This document shows, in pieces, positions 1 to 8,403 of a stretch of 34,681 nt of DNA. The stretch comes from Ruminococcus sp. UBA4240 (GTDB taxonomy: Bacteria > Bacillota > Clostridia > Oscillospirales > Ruminococcaceae). The stretch is from positions 1 through 34,681 of the forward strand of contig DGXE01000052.1 of NCBI GenBank assembly GCA_002395525.1, given 5' to 3'. The notes below the pieces were generated by a model. It saw only the letters and a list, made by a program, of their open reading frames with translations, was not told the DNA's origin and ran no database searches. The position numbers and the translations under genes were made by a program. The stretch's first letter is position 1; the number at the start of each line of letters is the position of its first letter.

Positions 1-293
1 CCGAGCCATCTTGCGTTTACATAGTAAGCGCCTGCTCTTACAGCCTCTTCCTTGATGGAATCGGATGCCTGCTTCTTTGTGCCTACGAAAAGAACGTTCT
101 CGCCGCTCTCAGCAAGGCCTCTTACGAAGTTGTAAGCCTCATCCAGCTTCTTTACGGTCTTCTGCAGATCGATGATGTAAATGCCGTTTCTCTCGGTGAA
201 GATGTAGGGAGCCATTTTAGGGTTCCATCTTCTGGTGAGATGACCAAAGTGTACACCTGCTTCAAGCAGCTGCTTCATTGAAACTACGCCCAT
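1..293 (-). CDS. rpsB: 30S ribosomal protein S2, N-terminal part (runs off the left edge)
   Basis: Reading leftward from the ATG at 293, the product begins MGVVSMKQLLEAGVHFGH and continues with TRRWNPKMAPYIF, DLQKTVKKLDEAY and FVGTKKQA, which is the unmistakable N-terminus of ribosomal protein S2. S2 joins the small subunit late and bridges the head and body with S1. About 97 of the family's usual ~230-250 residues are inside the window; the rest lies to the left. A good Shine-Dalgarno (AGGAGGA) sits just upstream of the ATG. In most Firmicutes tsf (EF-Ts) follows rpsB, so it would be expected beyond the left edge. The gene has its own promoter and a structured leader, listed separately. Confidence 0.97.
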   Translation of the reverse strand, partial: MGVVSMKQLLEAGVHFGHLTRRWNPKMAPYIFTERNGIYIIDLQKTVKKLDEAYNFVRGLAESGENVLFVGTKKQASDSIKEEAVRAGAYYVNARWL

Positions 294-417
294 TTTTAAT
301 TCCTCCTGAGGTTCTTCCTCCACAGCCGCGATAAACTCCCCCTTTCGCCATGGCGTGATGCGACACCCGGGGACACAGCGGCTGCGTGTGTATTAGGTGC
401 TTTGACAGAAAACACCG
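294..417 (-). promoter_or_regulatory. rpsB mRNA leader, candidate S2 autoregulatory structure
   Basis: The leader between the promoter and the start codon can close a long-range stem of seven base pairs, CAGCCGC (323-329) with GCGGCTG (378-384). It encloses a self-complementary CGCCATGGCG and a GC-rich CCCCGGG. The Shine-Dalgarno lies outside the stem. Many bacterial r-protein operons are controlled by the protein binding its own leader; calling this an S2-responsive leader is inference from position and structure only. Confidence 0.35.
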
Positions 418-423
418 ACTTAT

Positions 424-452
424 ATTATAGCAAATACAGCCGGTGTTTACAA
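424..452 (-). promoter_or_regulatory. rpsB promoter
   Basis: On the minus strand TTGTAA (447-452) is followed after exactly 17 bases by a perfect TATAAT (424-429). This would start transcription near 417, giving an rpsB leader of about 125 nt. No other promoter-like pair is seen between rpsB and the SulP gene. Confidence 0.7.
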
Positions 453-504
453 GTGTTTGATTTGCAGATTTTATCGAGCTTATCCAAGGCCCTTTTGTGC
501 ATTA

Positions 505-2133
505 TCACAGGGATGAGATGTGTTCAAACACCTTGTCCGTGCTCCAGAAGAACATCTCGTAGGAGAAGCGCTCCTCTTTCAGCCCTGTGCGCTCGAAGAG
601 ATCCATTACCGGGGGCTGCACACATGAGAAGTACACCATACGCCCCTGGGAGATGAGCCGCTCGCAGTATTCATGGAGTGCCTCTATGCCCGATATGTCA
701 GCCACTGTAACTCCCCTCATGGAGAATATGATGTTGTAGCTGTCCCCAAGGCCTGATATCTTTTCCTCCAGCTTTGCACAGGTGCCAAAGTACAGGGGAC
801 CTGTGATGTACACCACGCTGGTGTTTGCGAGCTTTTCGGGCTTTATACCCTCACCCAGCTTTTCGGGGTCTACATCCGCCACCGTAACCTGCATATCCGA
901 TACCTTTACCACAAACAGTATCAGGGAGAATGCCACACCGATGAGTATTGCCTTGGTAAGGTCAAATACCACCGTTGCGCACATGGTGATGACAAACTGC
1001 CCCATGGCGGTCTTCAGCTTCTTGGAGAATATGGACTTTATTGTCTTGAAGTCATTCATCCTCACTGCTGTGACGATTAGCACGCCTGCCAGTGCGGACA
1101 GGGGTATCTGTGACATAACTCCCCCCAGTACGAACATGGACAGCAGCAGCACCAGCGCATGGAATACGGAGGTAAGACGTGTCACGCCGCCGCTCTTTAT
1201 GGCAACGCTTGTTCTTGCTATGGCGGCAGTAGAGGGCACGCCCCCGAACAGGGGCAGCAGCATATTGCCAACGCCCTGAGCCATAAGCTCCACATCCGCA
1301 TCAAGGCGCTCATTCTTCATGCGCCCTGCGGAGGCACCGCACAGCAGCGATTCTATGAGCCCCAGAGCCGCAATGGAGATTGCAGGCACTATAAGCCCCG
1401 GCACATCCCCTATATTTAATGAAGCAAAGTCAAGCCTGTCGGAGAGGAAGAGAGTACGGGGTATCTCCCCTACGGAAGGTACATCAAGCCCTGCGATCAT
1501 CTTCACGGCAGTGGCTATGATGATCGCCGCAAGGGAGCCGGGGAAGTACTGCCCTATCTTCTTGGGGTATACCAGCATGAACACGATCACCGCCGCACCA
1601 ATGGCAAAAGCAGTGAGATCAAGGCTCTGAGGAGTGGTGAAATAGCTTGCTATCTTTTCAAGGTTGTTGAGCCCCGATGAGTGAAAGCCCGTCAGGTTGT
1701 CCACCTGCCCTAAGGCGATTATCACCGCAATTCCGCTGGTAAAGCCTGTTATGACCGGAGAGGGCAGGTAGCTCACAAGCCCGCCCAGCTTGAATATGCC
1801 GCATATGAGGAGCAGTGCCCCTGCAATGAAGGAGGCTATGAACATCCCCTGCATACCGTACTGTGCCACCAGGGATATAAGTATGGCAGACATTGCCCCG
1901 GTAGGGCCGCTTATCTGATAGGAGGCACCGGAGAGCCCGCCTATGATGATGCCTGAAATAATCGCCGTAACAAGACCTGCCGCCGCTGTGGCACCGGAGG
2001 ACACACCGAATGCCAGTGCAAGGGGCAGCGCCACCGCCGCCACCGTCACTCCCGCAAGGGCATCCTTGCCCAGCTTTGCGGCATTGTAGCCTGTAAATTC
2101 ACGTTTGAGTATGGAAAAATAACGCTTTATCAT
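505..2133 (-). CDS. SulP-family anion transporter with C-terminal STAS domain
   Basis: The 542-residue product is a polytopic membrane protein. Residues ~20-400 form the transporter core with the SulP signatures VAAVALPLALAFG near the N-terminus, ISGPTGAMSAILISLV around residue 93-108, and SYLPSPVITGFTSG near 122-135. Residues ~435-540 form a cytoplasmic STAS domain with the conserved VADISGIEALHEY loop that resembles anti-sigma antagonists. Members move sulfate, bicarbonate or dicarboxylates, often with H+ or Na+; the substrate here cannot be read from sequence. It starts 26 bases downstream of the flavoprotein gene on the same strand, so the two are probably co-transcribed. The Shine-Dalgarno is weak (AAGAG), in keeping with translation from an upstream operon mate. 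Confidence 0.9.
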   Translation of the reverse strand: MIKRYFSILKREFTGYNAAKLGKDALAGVTVAAVALPLALAFGVSSGATAAAGLVTAIISGIIIGGLSGASYQISGPTGAMSAILISLVAQYGMQGMFIASFIAGALLLICGIFKLGGLVSYLPSPVITGFTSGIAVIIALGQVDNLTGFHSSGLNNLEKIASYFTTPQSLDLTAFAIGAAVIVFMLVYPKKIGQYFPGSLAAIIIATAVKMIAGLDVPSVGEIPRTLFLSDRLDFASLNIGDVPGLIVPAISIAALGLIESLLCGASAGRMKNERLDADVELMAQGVGNMLLPLFGGVPSTAAIARTSVAIKSGGVTRLTSVFHALVLLLSMFVLGGVMSQIPLSALAGVLIVTAVRMNDFKTIKSIFSKKLKTAMGQFVITMCATVVFDLTKAILIGVAFSLILFVVKVSDMQVTVADVDPEKLGEGIKPEKLANTSVVYITGPLYFGTCAKLEEKISGLGDSYNIIFSMRGVTVADISGIEALHEYCERLISQGRMVYFSCVQPPVMDLFERTGLKEERFSYEMFFWSTDKVFEHISSL

Positions 2134-2159
2134 ATGTTTTCTCTTTTCGTAGGATTTGC

Positions 2160-3353
2160 TTATGCATTTGCCAGAGCATCCGCCATTGCAGACAGCTTTT
2201 CAAGGTCATCTGCGGCAGGGGTGGACTTTATCGACACATCCAAATCAAGGATATTCATGCCCAGAGGCTCCAGCAGCTCTCTCATGTGCTTTGCAGCAGA
2301 CGGGTTCCAGGTGCCGTTTTCGATCAGGGCGACAGTTCGGTTTGTGAGCCCCTTTGCACGAATGGCGCAGATAGCTGCCTCCATTTCCGTAAACAGCAGG
2401 GAATCCTGTGTGGGGGATGCAAATACGATCTTGCTGCACCTGAATGCCTCAGCCACGATATAGGAATAATGGGTCTTTGATACATCGTACATACGGATGT
2501 TCTTCACCCCACGCTGTGCCAGCATACCCGCAAGCACGTCAGCGGCATTCTCCGTACCCCCGTATATGGAACCGTAGGCTATGAGCACCGTATTCTCCTC
2601 CGGGGTGTAGCTGCTCCATTTGTCGTATTTGTCAATGTAAAAGGCAAGGTCACTCCTGATAACAGGGCCGTGGAGGGGGCATATCATATCTATGTCAAGC
2701 CCTGCTGCCTTTTTCAGCACATTCTGCACGTTCTTCCCGTAGCGCCCCACGATGTTGGTGTAATATCTCCTCGCCTCATCAAGGTGAGCCGTCCACATAT
2801 CCGTCTCATCCGCAAATATGTTGCCGGAAAGAGCGCCGAACATACCGAAGGCATCGGCGGAGTAAAGCGCCTTATCGTGGATGTCGTAGGTCATCATGAC
2901 CTCGGGCCAGTGTACAAAGGGGGCTGTGATGAATTTCAGGGTGTGTGCCCCGAGGGAAAGCTCCTGCCCCTCCTTGACAGCATCAAAGCGGTCGGTTATG
3001 TCGATACCGTAGAACTGCGAAACCATACGCTTAACCTGCATAGTACCCACCACACGGGCATTCGGGTACATAGAGAGCACCATCCCAAGGGTAGCGCAGT
3101 GATCCGGCTCCATGTGCTGTACGATTATGTAGTCAAGATCCCGTCCGTCAAGGGCTTTCACAAGGTTCTCCCTGAAAAGGCTCTCAATGGAGCGGTCAAC
3201 AGTGTCCATGAGGGCTGTCTTTTCGTCCCTGATAAGATAGGAATTGTATGCCATACCATTTTCAAGGGGATAGGCATTCTCGAAGAGGGCAAGCCTGCGG
3301 TCACTGCCGCCGATGTAGGCGACATCGCTGTTTACAGGGGTAATGCTGTACAT
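2160..3353 (-). CDS. FprA-type A flavoprotein (flavodiiron protein)
   Basis: The 397-residue protein has the two-domain class A flavodiiron layout. Residues 1-250 are a metallo-beta-lactamase-like domain carrying the full diiron ligand set: H80, E82 and D84 in the HMEPDH motif, H148 (FVHWPE), D167 (YSADAFG) and H228 (PLHGPV). From ~255 a flavodoxin-like domain begins with an FMN phosphate loop, AYGSIYGGTEN. Such proteins reduce O2 to water and/or NO to N2O in the cytoplasm of anaerobes, usually taking electrons from rubredoxin. No rubredoxin or reductase domain is fused and none is encoded next door. An AAGGAG site precedes the ATG. It is first in a two-gene unit with the SulP gene and divergent from the DUF1292 gene. 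Confidence 0.93.
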   Translation of the reverse strand: MYSITPVNSDVAYIGGSDRRLALFENAYPLENGMAYNSYLIRDEKTALMDTVDRSIESLFRENLVKALDGRDLDYIIVQHMEPDHCATLGMVLSMYPNARVVGTMQVKRMVSQFYGIDITDRFDAVKEGQELSLGAHTLKFITAPFVHWPEVMMTYDIHDKALYSADAFGMFGALSGNIFADETDMWTAHLDEARRYYTNIVGRYGKNVQNVLKKAAGLDIDMICPLHGPVIRSDLAFYIDKYDKWSSYTPEENTVLIAYGSIYGGTENAADVLAGMLAQRGVKNIRMYDVSKTHYSYIVAEAFRCSKIVFASPTQDSLLFTEMEAAICAIRAKGLTNRTVALIENGTWNPSAAKHMRELLEPLGMNILDLDVSIKSTPAADDLEKLSAMADALANA

Positions 3354-3416
3354 AATTTTTCTCCTTACTAAGATATAAATTTTTTATGAATTTGTAACTT
3401 TTTGTGCAGATTTTTC

Positions 3417-3445
3417 TTGACATTTACGTTAAAATGTAGTAAAAT
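3417..3445 (+). promoter_or_regulatory. Promoter of the DUF1292 gene
   Basis: A consensus TTGACA (3417-3422) is followed after 17 bases by TAAAAT (3440-3445) in a very AT-rich stretch. Start of transcription would be near 3452. This is one of the strongest sigma-A type promoters in the window. Confidence 0.8.
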
Positions 3446-3490
3446 GTCTGTAAAGTTTTTTGTTTAGTGTCGTTTAAGGAGGTTTTTTAA

Positions 3491-3790
3491 ATGGCAGATA
3501 TGGAATTTGGCGGTGATCTGTTCACCTTGCTGGACGAAGAGGGGAAGGAACAGACCTTTGAGCTGCTTGACTCATATGAGGAGGATGGCAAGCTGTACTA
3601 CGCTTTAGTCCCCTATTATGAAAACCCCGAGGATATGGCTGAGGCCGATGACGAGCTTATCGTCCTGCTTTCCGAGGAGGATGAGAACGGCGAAGAGGAG
3701 CTTGTCACCATTGAGGACGATGAGGAATACAACCGCATAGGCGAGATATTCCTGAACAGGCTCAACGAGTTCTACGACAGTGAAGAATGA
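3491..3790 (+). CDS. DUF1292 family small acidic protein
   Basis: The 99-residue protein is highly acidic. It has the DUF1292 (YrzB-like) pattern: an N-terminal FTLLDEEGKEQTFELLDSYE block, then YYALVPY, a long acidic run, and the C-terminal YNRIGEIFLN. The family is widespread in Firmicutes, often near RNase-like YrrK/ruvX and alaS genes; no molecular function is established. Here it is monocistronic: consensus promoter upstream, a perfect AAGGAGGT Shine-Dalgarno (3476-3483) seven bases before the ATG, and two consecutive terminators downstream. The strong promoter, ribosome site and terminators suggest high expression. Confidence 0.85.
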   Translation: MADMEFGGDLFTLLDEEGKEQTFELLDSYEEDGKLYYALVPYYENPEDMAEADDELIVLLSEEDENGEEELVTIEDDEEYNRIGEIFLNRLNEFYDSEE

Positions 3791-3802
3791 ACAGTAAAAC
3801 AT

Positions 3803-3837
3803 CCGCTCAAAGCTGTAACGGCTTTGAGCGGTTTTTT
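3803..3837 (+). terminator. Rho-independent terminator after the DUF1292 gene
   Basis: An 11-bp stem, CCGCTCAAAGC (3803-3813) with GCTTTGAGCGG (3821-3831), encloses a 7-base loop and is followed directly by six T residues (3832-3837), the canonical intrinsic terminator arrangement. Confidence 0.9.
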
Positions 3838-3844
3838 CCGCATA

Positions 3845-3874
3845 CCCGCAGAGGATCACCCTCTGCGGGTTTTT
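3845..3874 (+). terminator. Second, back-to-back terminator
   Basis: A 10-bp GC-rich stem, CCCGCAGAGG (3845-3854) with CCTCTGCGGG (3860-3869), is followed by TTTTT (3870-3874). It lies only seven bases after the first terminator and just before the convergent pilus operon ends. On the minus strand there is no T-run after the stem, so it probably serves the plus-strand gene and may only slow transcription arriving from the pilus genes. Confidence 0.8.
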
Positions 3875-3886
3875 ATCCCATGTGAA

Positions 3887-5257
3887 CTATTCTGCTCTCT
3901 TTCTGCGGACAGCTATCACGATAAGTGCTGCCAGTGCCAGAGCGAAGATGATGACTGCAGGAACAACGGAGAGCACTATGCCTGTGGGCACTGTGCCGTT
4001 TCTGGTGTTGGTATAGCCGGTGTATATATCCTTAGTCATGTTATTACTGGACGTGTCATCGTCGAAAGCATCGTTTCCATTATGTTCGGGATCCCAGTCA
4101 AGTGTGGAAAGAGTATCTGCTATCTTTTCAGTGGATTTGTAATCCTCCGCATCCTCGGTAACAGTGTATTTCGCACCATCGGGAAGCCCTCTTATAGCGA
4201 TATACTGGCCGTGCTGGAGGTAATAGGTCTTTTCAAAGGAAGTCGCATCATTTGCAACAGTGATCAACTGTGCATTTTCCTTGTTCTGATTAGCATCTTT
4301 TGTAGCAGGGTTTATGCCGGAGGTGCCATCCGCATTGCCGTCCACTGTGTCATTATTGTTGTCATTCTCAAGGGATACGTTGAACTTATCCCCCGCATTA
4401 AGGTTCTCTACCTTTACGGTAAGGGCAAAGTACTTGTCACGGGAAGCCTGGTTGCCGCTTACAGCCTTGCCCACAACAAGATTGTGGGTGGTGTAGGTGT
4501 TGGTAAGGCCAGTCGCCTTTTCAACACCATTTTTATAGTTATCCCCGGATCCTAAGTCAGTACCTGTTGGTATCTCGGAAGGAGTGCTACTTGAGGTTAT
4601 CCTTGATATAACATAGGGGGCTTTATCATTGACCTTGGCAATCTGCAGCTTGTGTTTATTATCATCCGTTGTATCTACATAGTCAGTTACATATACATCA
4701 ATGACAAGCTTATCTGTGGTGTAGCTGATACCTTTCGCACTGCCTGCGGTCTCAGAAACCACATATCTGTATATACCCGGCTCGGAAAAAGTGACACCGG
4801 AAAAATCAACTTCAGCTGTCTGTTTTGCATACTTTTTATTAGCTGTGAGCACATCTGTGCCGTTCATTTGCTTTGCAGATGCATCTGAGGTTTTAAAGGT
4901 TTTGGTATCATCATTCCAGTCTGTATAGGAAACAGTATCATTACCGGCAGCAAAGGTCACACTGCTTACCTTGGGTGCCGTTACAACATCTCCATTTTTA
5001 ACTACAATACCGGGCAGCACCGCCATAGTTCCGTTTGATGAGGGAACCTCATCACCTGCAGCAATGGTAAAGCCAAAGGTGACATTGGGAACCTGTGCGC
5101 TGTCGTCAAGCACCAGATACTTGTTGAAGGTAGTGGTTGTACCGTTTATGGCAGTATAGGTAAACGCCGCTGAGGTCTTCACCCCGGCAAAGGGTGACAC
5201 CGCCATTACCAGAGCCGCTGCAGCCGCTGTCAGCAGCCTGCCTAATCTTGTCTTCAT
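3887..5257 (-). CDS. Two-domain isopeptide pilin / surface protein with VPTG sorting signal
   Basis: The 456-residue product has a signal peptide (residues 1-31, cleavage likely after SAA). Two Ig-like pilin domains of the FctA/Spy0128 and DUF7601 kind follow. Each shows the Lys-Glu-Asn arrangement used for intramolecular isopeptide bonds: domain 1 K46 (TFNKYL), E169 (YRYVVSE), N253 (GLTNTY); domain 2 K264 (VVGKAVSGN), E368 (YTVTEDAED), N417 (GYTNTR). The C-terminus is a sorting signal, VPTGI (423-427), then a hydrophobic span and a basic tail RRKR. It is last in the pilus operon, 12 bases after the proline-rich pilin, with an AGGAGG site before the ATG. It is clearly paralogous to the pilin at 6884; they share the block VSGNQASRDKYFA at the domain junction. 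It could be a second shaft subunit or a tip/ancillary pilin. The triads are assigned by motif position, not by structure. Confidence 0.85.
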   Translation of the reverse strand: MKTRLGRLLTAAAAALVMAVSPFAGVKTSAAFTYTAINGTTTTFNKYLVLDDSAQVPNVTFGFTIAAGDEVPSSNGTMAVLPGIVVKNGDVVTAPKVSSVTFAAGNDTVSYTDWNDDTKTFKTSDASAKQMNGTDVLTANKKYAKQTAEVDFSGVTFSEPGIYRYVVSETAGSAKGISYTTDKLVIDVYVTDYVDTTDDNKHKLQIAKVNDKAPYVISRITSSSTPSEIPTGTDLGSGDNYKNGVEKATGLTNTYTTHNLVVGKAVSGNQASRDKYFALTVKVENLNAGDKFNVSLENDNNNDTVDGNADGTSGINPATKDANQNKENAQLITVANDATSFEKTYYLQHGQYIAIRGLPDGAKYTVTEDAEDYKSTEKIADTLSTLDWDPEHNGNDAFDDDTSSNNMTKDIYTGYTNTRNGTVPTGIVLSVVPAVIIFALALAALIVIAVRRKRAE

Positions 5258-5269
5258 TCTGTTGTCCTC

Positions 5270-6076
5270 CTATTTCTCTTTTTCCCGGCTGTTCTGTCTC
5301 CCACGGCGGATGAGCACCGCACACAGCACTATGCACAGCGCTATGCCGAGCAGATACACCACCGGGATACTGCCAAGGAAGGAATCATCTATATTGTTGA
5401 GGGTCTCAGGGTCTACCCCCGAGGCACCGCTTATTTCCACTATCTTCTTTACAGCAGCCCCCACATCTATGAGAATGCCGCCTTCTTCAAGCCCTGCCCC
5501 CACCGAAGCATCTTCTATCGGGGGCTCTTCATCGGGGGGGGTTGGTTCGTCAGGATCCTTTATCACTCCGCCCGGGATACGTGGGCCGGGGGGCGGGTCG
5601 GGAACGCCCCAGTCCGAATTCTTCTTCTTTATTTCAAAGGATACCTCGTCAGGCTTTACCGTAAGCCCGTTCTTCTGGAAGGTGAGAGCATACCGCAGAT
5701 CCTGCATATCCTCCGTGTTTTCCACAAAGACACTGGCGGTATACACCGTGTCGTCGTAGATAAGCTCATCCTTTGTGCCCTTTATCATGTAAAGACGGTA
5801 ATAGTAAAAGCCCGGCTCGTCTATGGGGATGACGAACACGCCCCTGTTCCCCTCGCTTACACTGAGCCTCAGTGCCTGAGGGGGCGGGGCACCCTCCAGC
5901 GGCTCAATGGCGATGTCATATGTCAGCCTGTTGGTGATGCCGCCTGTGGAAAGGCAGTTTGCGGCAATGCGGACATCTATGCTCTTATATTCCCCCGCAA
6001 ATGCCGTAAAGGGCAATGCAAAAACGGAGATGATACACAGTATGAGCACTGCCGCTGTTCGCTGCATTGCCTTCAT
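5270..6076 (-). CDS. Minor, basal-type pilin with proline-rich tail
   Basis: From the ATG at 6076 the protein has 268 residues: a signal peptide (1-27, ending TAFA), a single Ig-like pilin domain with the family's DEPGFYYYRLYMIKG strand near residues 87-100, then a proline- and acid-rich linker (about 158-188), and a C-terminal hydrophobic span (~237-256) with basic tail. This resembles the FctB class of basal pilins, which join the shaft to the wall through a proline-rich tail. No (I/V)PTG or LPXTG box is visible before the membrane span; the nearest sequence is LGSIPVV. An upstream ATG at 6094 overlaps the sortase stop, but the AAGGAG at 6085-6090 lies eight bases from the ATG at 6076, so that start is preferred. 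The basal role is inferred by analogy with streptococcal FCT loci. Confidence 0.75.
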   Translation of the reverse strand: MKAMQRTAAVLILCIISVFALPFTAFAGEYKSIDVRIAANCLSTGGITNRLTYDIAIEPLEGAPPPQALRLSVSEGNRGVFVIPIDEPGFYYYRLYMIKGTKDELIYDDTVYTASVFVENTEDMQDLRYALTFQKNGLTVKPDEVSFEIKKKNSDWGVPDPPPGPRIPGGVIKDPDEPTPPDEEPPIEDASVGAGLEEGGILIDVGAAVKKIVEISGASGVDPETLNNIDDSFLGSIPVVYLLGIALCIVLCAVLIRRGRQNSREKEK

Positions 6077-6093
6077 GCTATCATCTCCTTTCA

Positions 6094-6837
6094 TTATTCC
6101 ATAATGTAGCAGAACACTACCACTCTTGCGGACGCACTTTCATCCGAGCAGGTGGAAAGCCCCAAAATGCGCTCCGTGCGGTCGTCGCTGCCCCTGTAAA
6201 TCTGTGCATTGTCCCGCACAAAGGCTCGTATATCCGCCTTACCCGGCTCAAATACAGCCTCGTCAAGGGCAGATGCCTGCAATGCTGCAAAGACCTCCAG
6301 CCTGTATGCCGTCTCTCCCTCACGCCCTATGAGCAGCTCCCCCGTGGTGTGGGAATCCATGTACTTCTCATCAAGGTAATCATCCAGTGCGCCGAACATA
6401 CGGCCGTATTCCATATGATGACCGTACACAAGGGAATAGTCGTCGGAAAAGTCCGCCGAATTGCGGCTGTCAAGGAAAATACTTCCTGCCAGGGAATAGT
6501 CCCCGAAGGGATCAGTGTTCAGGTACTTAACATTGTCCTCCCCCTGCATTACAGGGTAGTCGATGTTTGTATCATCAAGGGTGATCCACGCCACCATATC
6601 AGAGGATATGGTCTTCTCCTGCGCTGTGCCCTCACTGCTGACAGTGCCGGGCTTGTAGCCTGCCACCCTGTCGGAGGTGTGGTGGAATACGTAGTAGTTG
6701 TCGTACATACACCACATGGCTATCAGCAGCACCAGTATGAGCACTATGAGCAGCAAGCGCTCGTACCAGAGGTTTGCCGCCTTCCAGAAGCGCACAGGGA
6801 ATGGCGATTTCGGTTTTCTGAGAGAGGAGCTGTCCAA
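6094..6837 (-). CDS. Class B sortase (pilin polymerase)
   Basis: The 247-residue protein has one N-terminal membrane span (residues ~28-45) and an extracellular sortase domain. All three catalytic residues are present: H140 in LVYGHHM, C230 in LSTCSDE, and R238 in ARVVVF. The WITLDDTNIDYPVMQGEDN block and the long helix-containing insert before the cysteine are typical of class B. Class B sortases inside pilus islands join pilins by transpeptidation at their sorting motifs, so the VPTG/IPTG boxes of the flanking pilins are the expected substrates. It lies between the major pilin (46-base gap) and the basal-type pilin, the order seen in FCT-3-like loci. No separate housekeeping class A sortase is present in the window. 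Confidence 0.9.
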   Translation of the reverse strand: MDSSSLRKPKSPFPVRFWKAANLWYERLLLIVLILVLLIAMWCMYDNYYVFHHTSDRVAGYKPGTVSSEGTAQEKTISSDMVAWITLDDTNIDYPVMQGEDNVKYLNTDPFGDYSLAGSIFLDSRNSADFSDDYSLVYGHHMEYGRMFGALDDYLDEKYMDSHTTGELLIGREGETAYRLEVFAALQASALDEAVFEPGKADIRAFVRDNAQIYRGSDDRTERILGLSTCSDESASARVVVFCYIME

Positions 6838-6883
6838 GACTTATGCTCTCCTTCTGAACAGTATAGGTTGCGGTGCAGAGGCC

Positions 6884-8353
6884 TTATTCCTCGCTGTCGT
6901 CATCCTTGCGGCGCTTTGCAACAAGATAGATTATGCCTGCAACTACCACGATGCCTATGGTGGCGGGAGCCGCTACTGAAAGGATAACGCCTGTGGGGAT
7001 GGCACCGGAGCGGGAGTTTGTAAAGCCCGTGTGTATATCAGCCCCACCAATGCTGCCCTCTGTTAAGTCTGCAAGGGCATCGTTGCCGCCGGAAGCAGAA
7101 TCCCAGTCAAGGGAAGAAAGGGGGCGACCGGCAGCATCCAGTTTTTCTATTCCATTAGTGGAGGTATAGTTCTCAGCAGCCTCGGTGACTTCGTAACTAA
7201 CGCCCTTGCCAAGTCCGCAGATGGTGATGTACTGCCCGTCATGGAGGTAGAAGGTCTCTTCAACGGAGCCGCCGCTGCCTACTTCAAGCTCCTTCTTGTT
7301 TGTGCCGCTGACGGTGGTAGCCGCATTTGCCAAAACAGCTGCATCCGCATTGGCAAATACGCCGTTTGCAGTGTCTTCATCGCTCTTTTCCACAGCAACA
7401 GTGTACTTGTCGCCCACTGTGGCATTGGATATCTCAACTGTAATGGCAAAGTACTTGTCACGGGATGCCTGATTGCCGGAGACCTCCTTGCCTATGGTAA
7501 GGTTGTGGGTCTCGTAGCTGTTTACAAAGCCGGAACTCTTCTTACCGTTGCCGGACTTTACCTCACTCTGATTGTAGCCTATGCCGGTCGCAGCACCGTC
7601 GGTGTCAAAATTGAGAGCCGCTTCGGTCATTAGCTTGTCGTAGAGGACATACCCCTCTATCTCAAGCTCAGTATAGGTAGAGCCGTCCTTGACAGTCTGC
7701 TTGTCTATCACATATACATCAAGTGTCCTCTGTGTTTCCGTTTCAGCCTTGTATGCCCCTGTGGGAGCAGTTTCTGTAACGGTGTAGCGGTACACACCCG
7801 GCTCCTTGAACTCCACAGCGGAGAAATCAAGGGTAACGCTGTCCACTGCATACTTCTCGCTTGCATCATCAGTGATGCCGATGGAAGCACCTGCACCCTT
7901 ATTGTTGGTAAACTCTGCCGGTGTCCCGCCATTTTTCGCAGTAGCGGTCATGCCCTCGGTGAATGTGGCTTTATCATCGTTTGCAGTTGTATCGTCGCCA
8001 TCATTGAACACAACACCGTCAAGACCCTTGTACAGCTCCACATTCTGTTCAGTGAGATGAGCAGTTTCAATATCTGCCGGGGCAATGCTGAAGGTGAATT
8101 CCGTATTGGGCACCCTTGCATTCTTGTCAAAGATAAGGTACTTGTTGAAGGTAAATGTGGTATTTTCTCCGCTCTTATTGCCGTATCCGCCGGTTATGGC
8201 TGTGGCACCTGCGGGGCTACCTGTTGAAGACGAAGCGGGGGGATTCACAGGATCCTCAGGATCTGCCCATACTGTGCCGGAAAAGCCTGCCATTCCCATA
8301 GAAATGGCAGTAAGAGCTGCAATTGCCGTTATAAATGTTCTTCTTTTTTTCAT
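6884..8353 (-). CDS. Major pilin, two isopeptide domains, IPTG sorting signal
   Basis: The start is placed at the ATG at 8353, where AGGTGG lies five bases upstream; an in-frame ATG 30 bases earlier has no ribosome site. The 489-residue protein has a signal peptide (cleavage likely after TVWA), a Ser/Pro/Gly-rich linker, then two pilin domains. Candidate isopeptide triads (numbering from this start) are K71 (FTFNKYL), E194 (YRYTVTE), N278 (GFVNSY) and K289 (TIGKEVSGN), E391 (YEVTEAAEN), N446 (GFTNSR). The C-terminus has IPTGV (452-456), a hydrophobic span and KRRK. It lies directly after the SipA-like gene and before the sortase, the place of the shaft pilin FctA in streptococcal islands. Polymerisation through sortase B is inferred. 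Confidence 0.85.
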   Translation of the reverse strand: MKKRRTFITAIAALTAISMGMAGFSGTVWADPEDPVNPPASSSTGSPAGATAITGGYGNKSGENTTFTFNKYLIFDKNARVPNTEFTFSIAPADIETAHLTEQNVELYKGLDGVVFNDGDDTTANDDKATFTEGMTATAKNGGTPAEFTNNKGAGASIGITDDASEKYAVDSVTLDFSAVEFKEPGVYRYTVTETAPTGAYKAETETQRTLDVYVIDKQTVKDGSTYTELEIEGYVLYDKLMTEAALNFDTDGAATGIGYNQSEVKSGNGKKSSGFVNSYETHNLTIGKEVSGNQASRDKYFAITVEISNATVGDKYTVAVEKSDEDTANGVFANADAAVLANAATTVSGTNKKELEVGSGGSVEETFYLHDGQYITICGLGKGVSYEVTEAAENYTSTNGIEKLDAAGRPLSSLDWDSASGGNDALADLTEGSIGGADIHTGFTNSRSGAIPTGVILSVAAPATIGIVVVAGIIYLVAKRRKDDDSEE

Positions 8354-8403
8354 TCTGACCACCTGCTTATTTATAGCTTTCATTACGTTAGCTTGTTATT
8401 CTG

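Noticed and set aside
6077..6094. Start of the basal-type pilin at the ATG overlapping the sortase stop
   Set aside because: Its reading would include the AAGGAG ribosome site as codons; the ATG at 6076 has proper spacing and leads directly into the signal peptide.
6067..6987. Plus-strand frame opposite sortase and pilin ends
   Set aside because: Antisense to three strongly supported pilus genes; no family resemblance.
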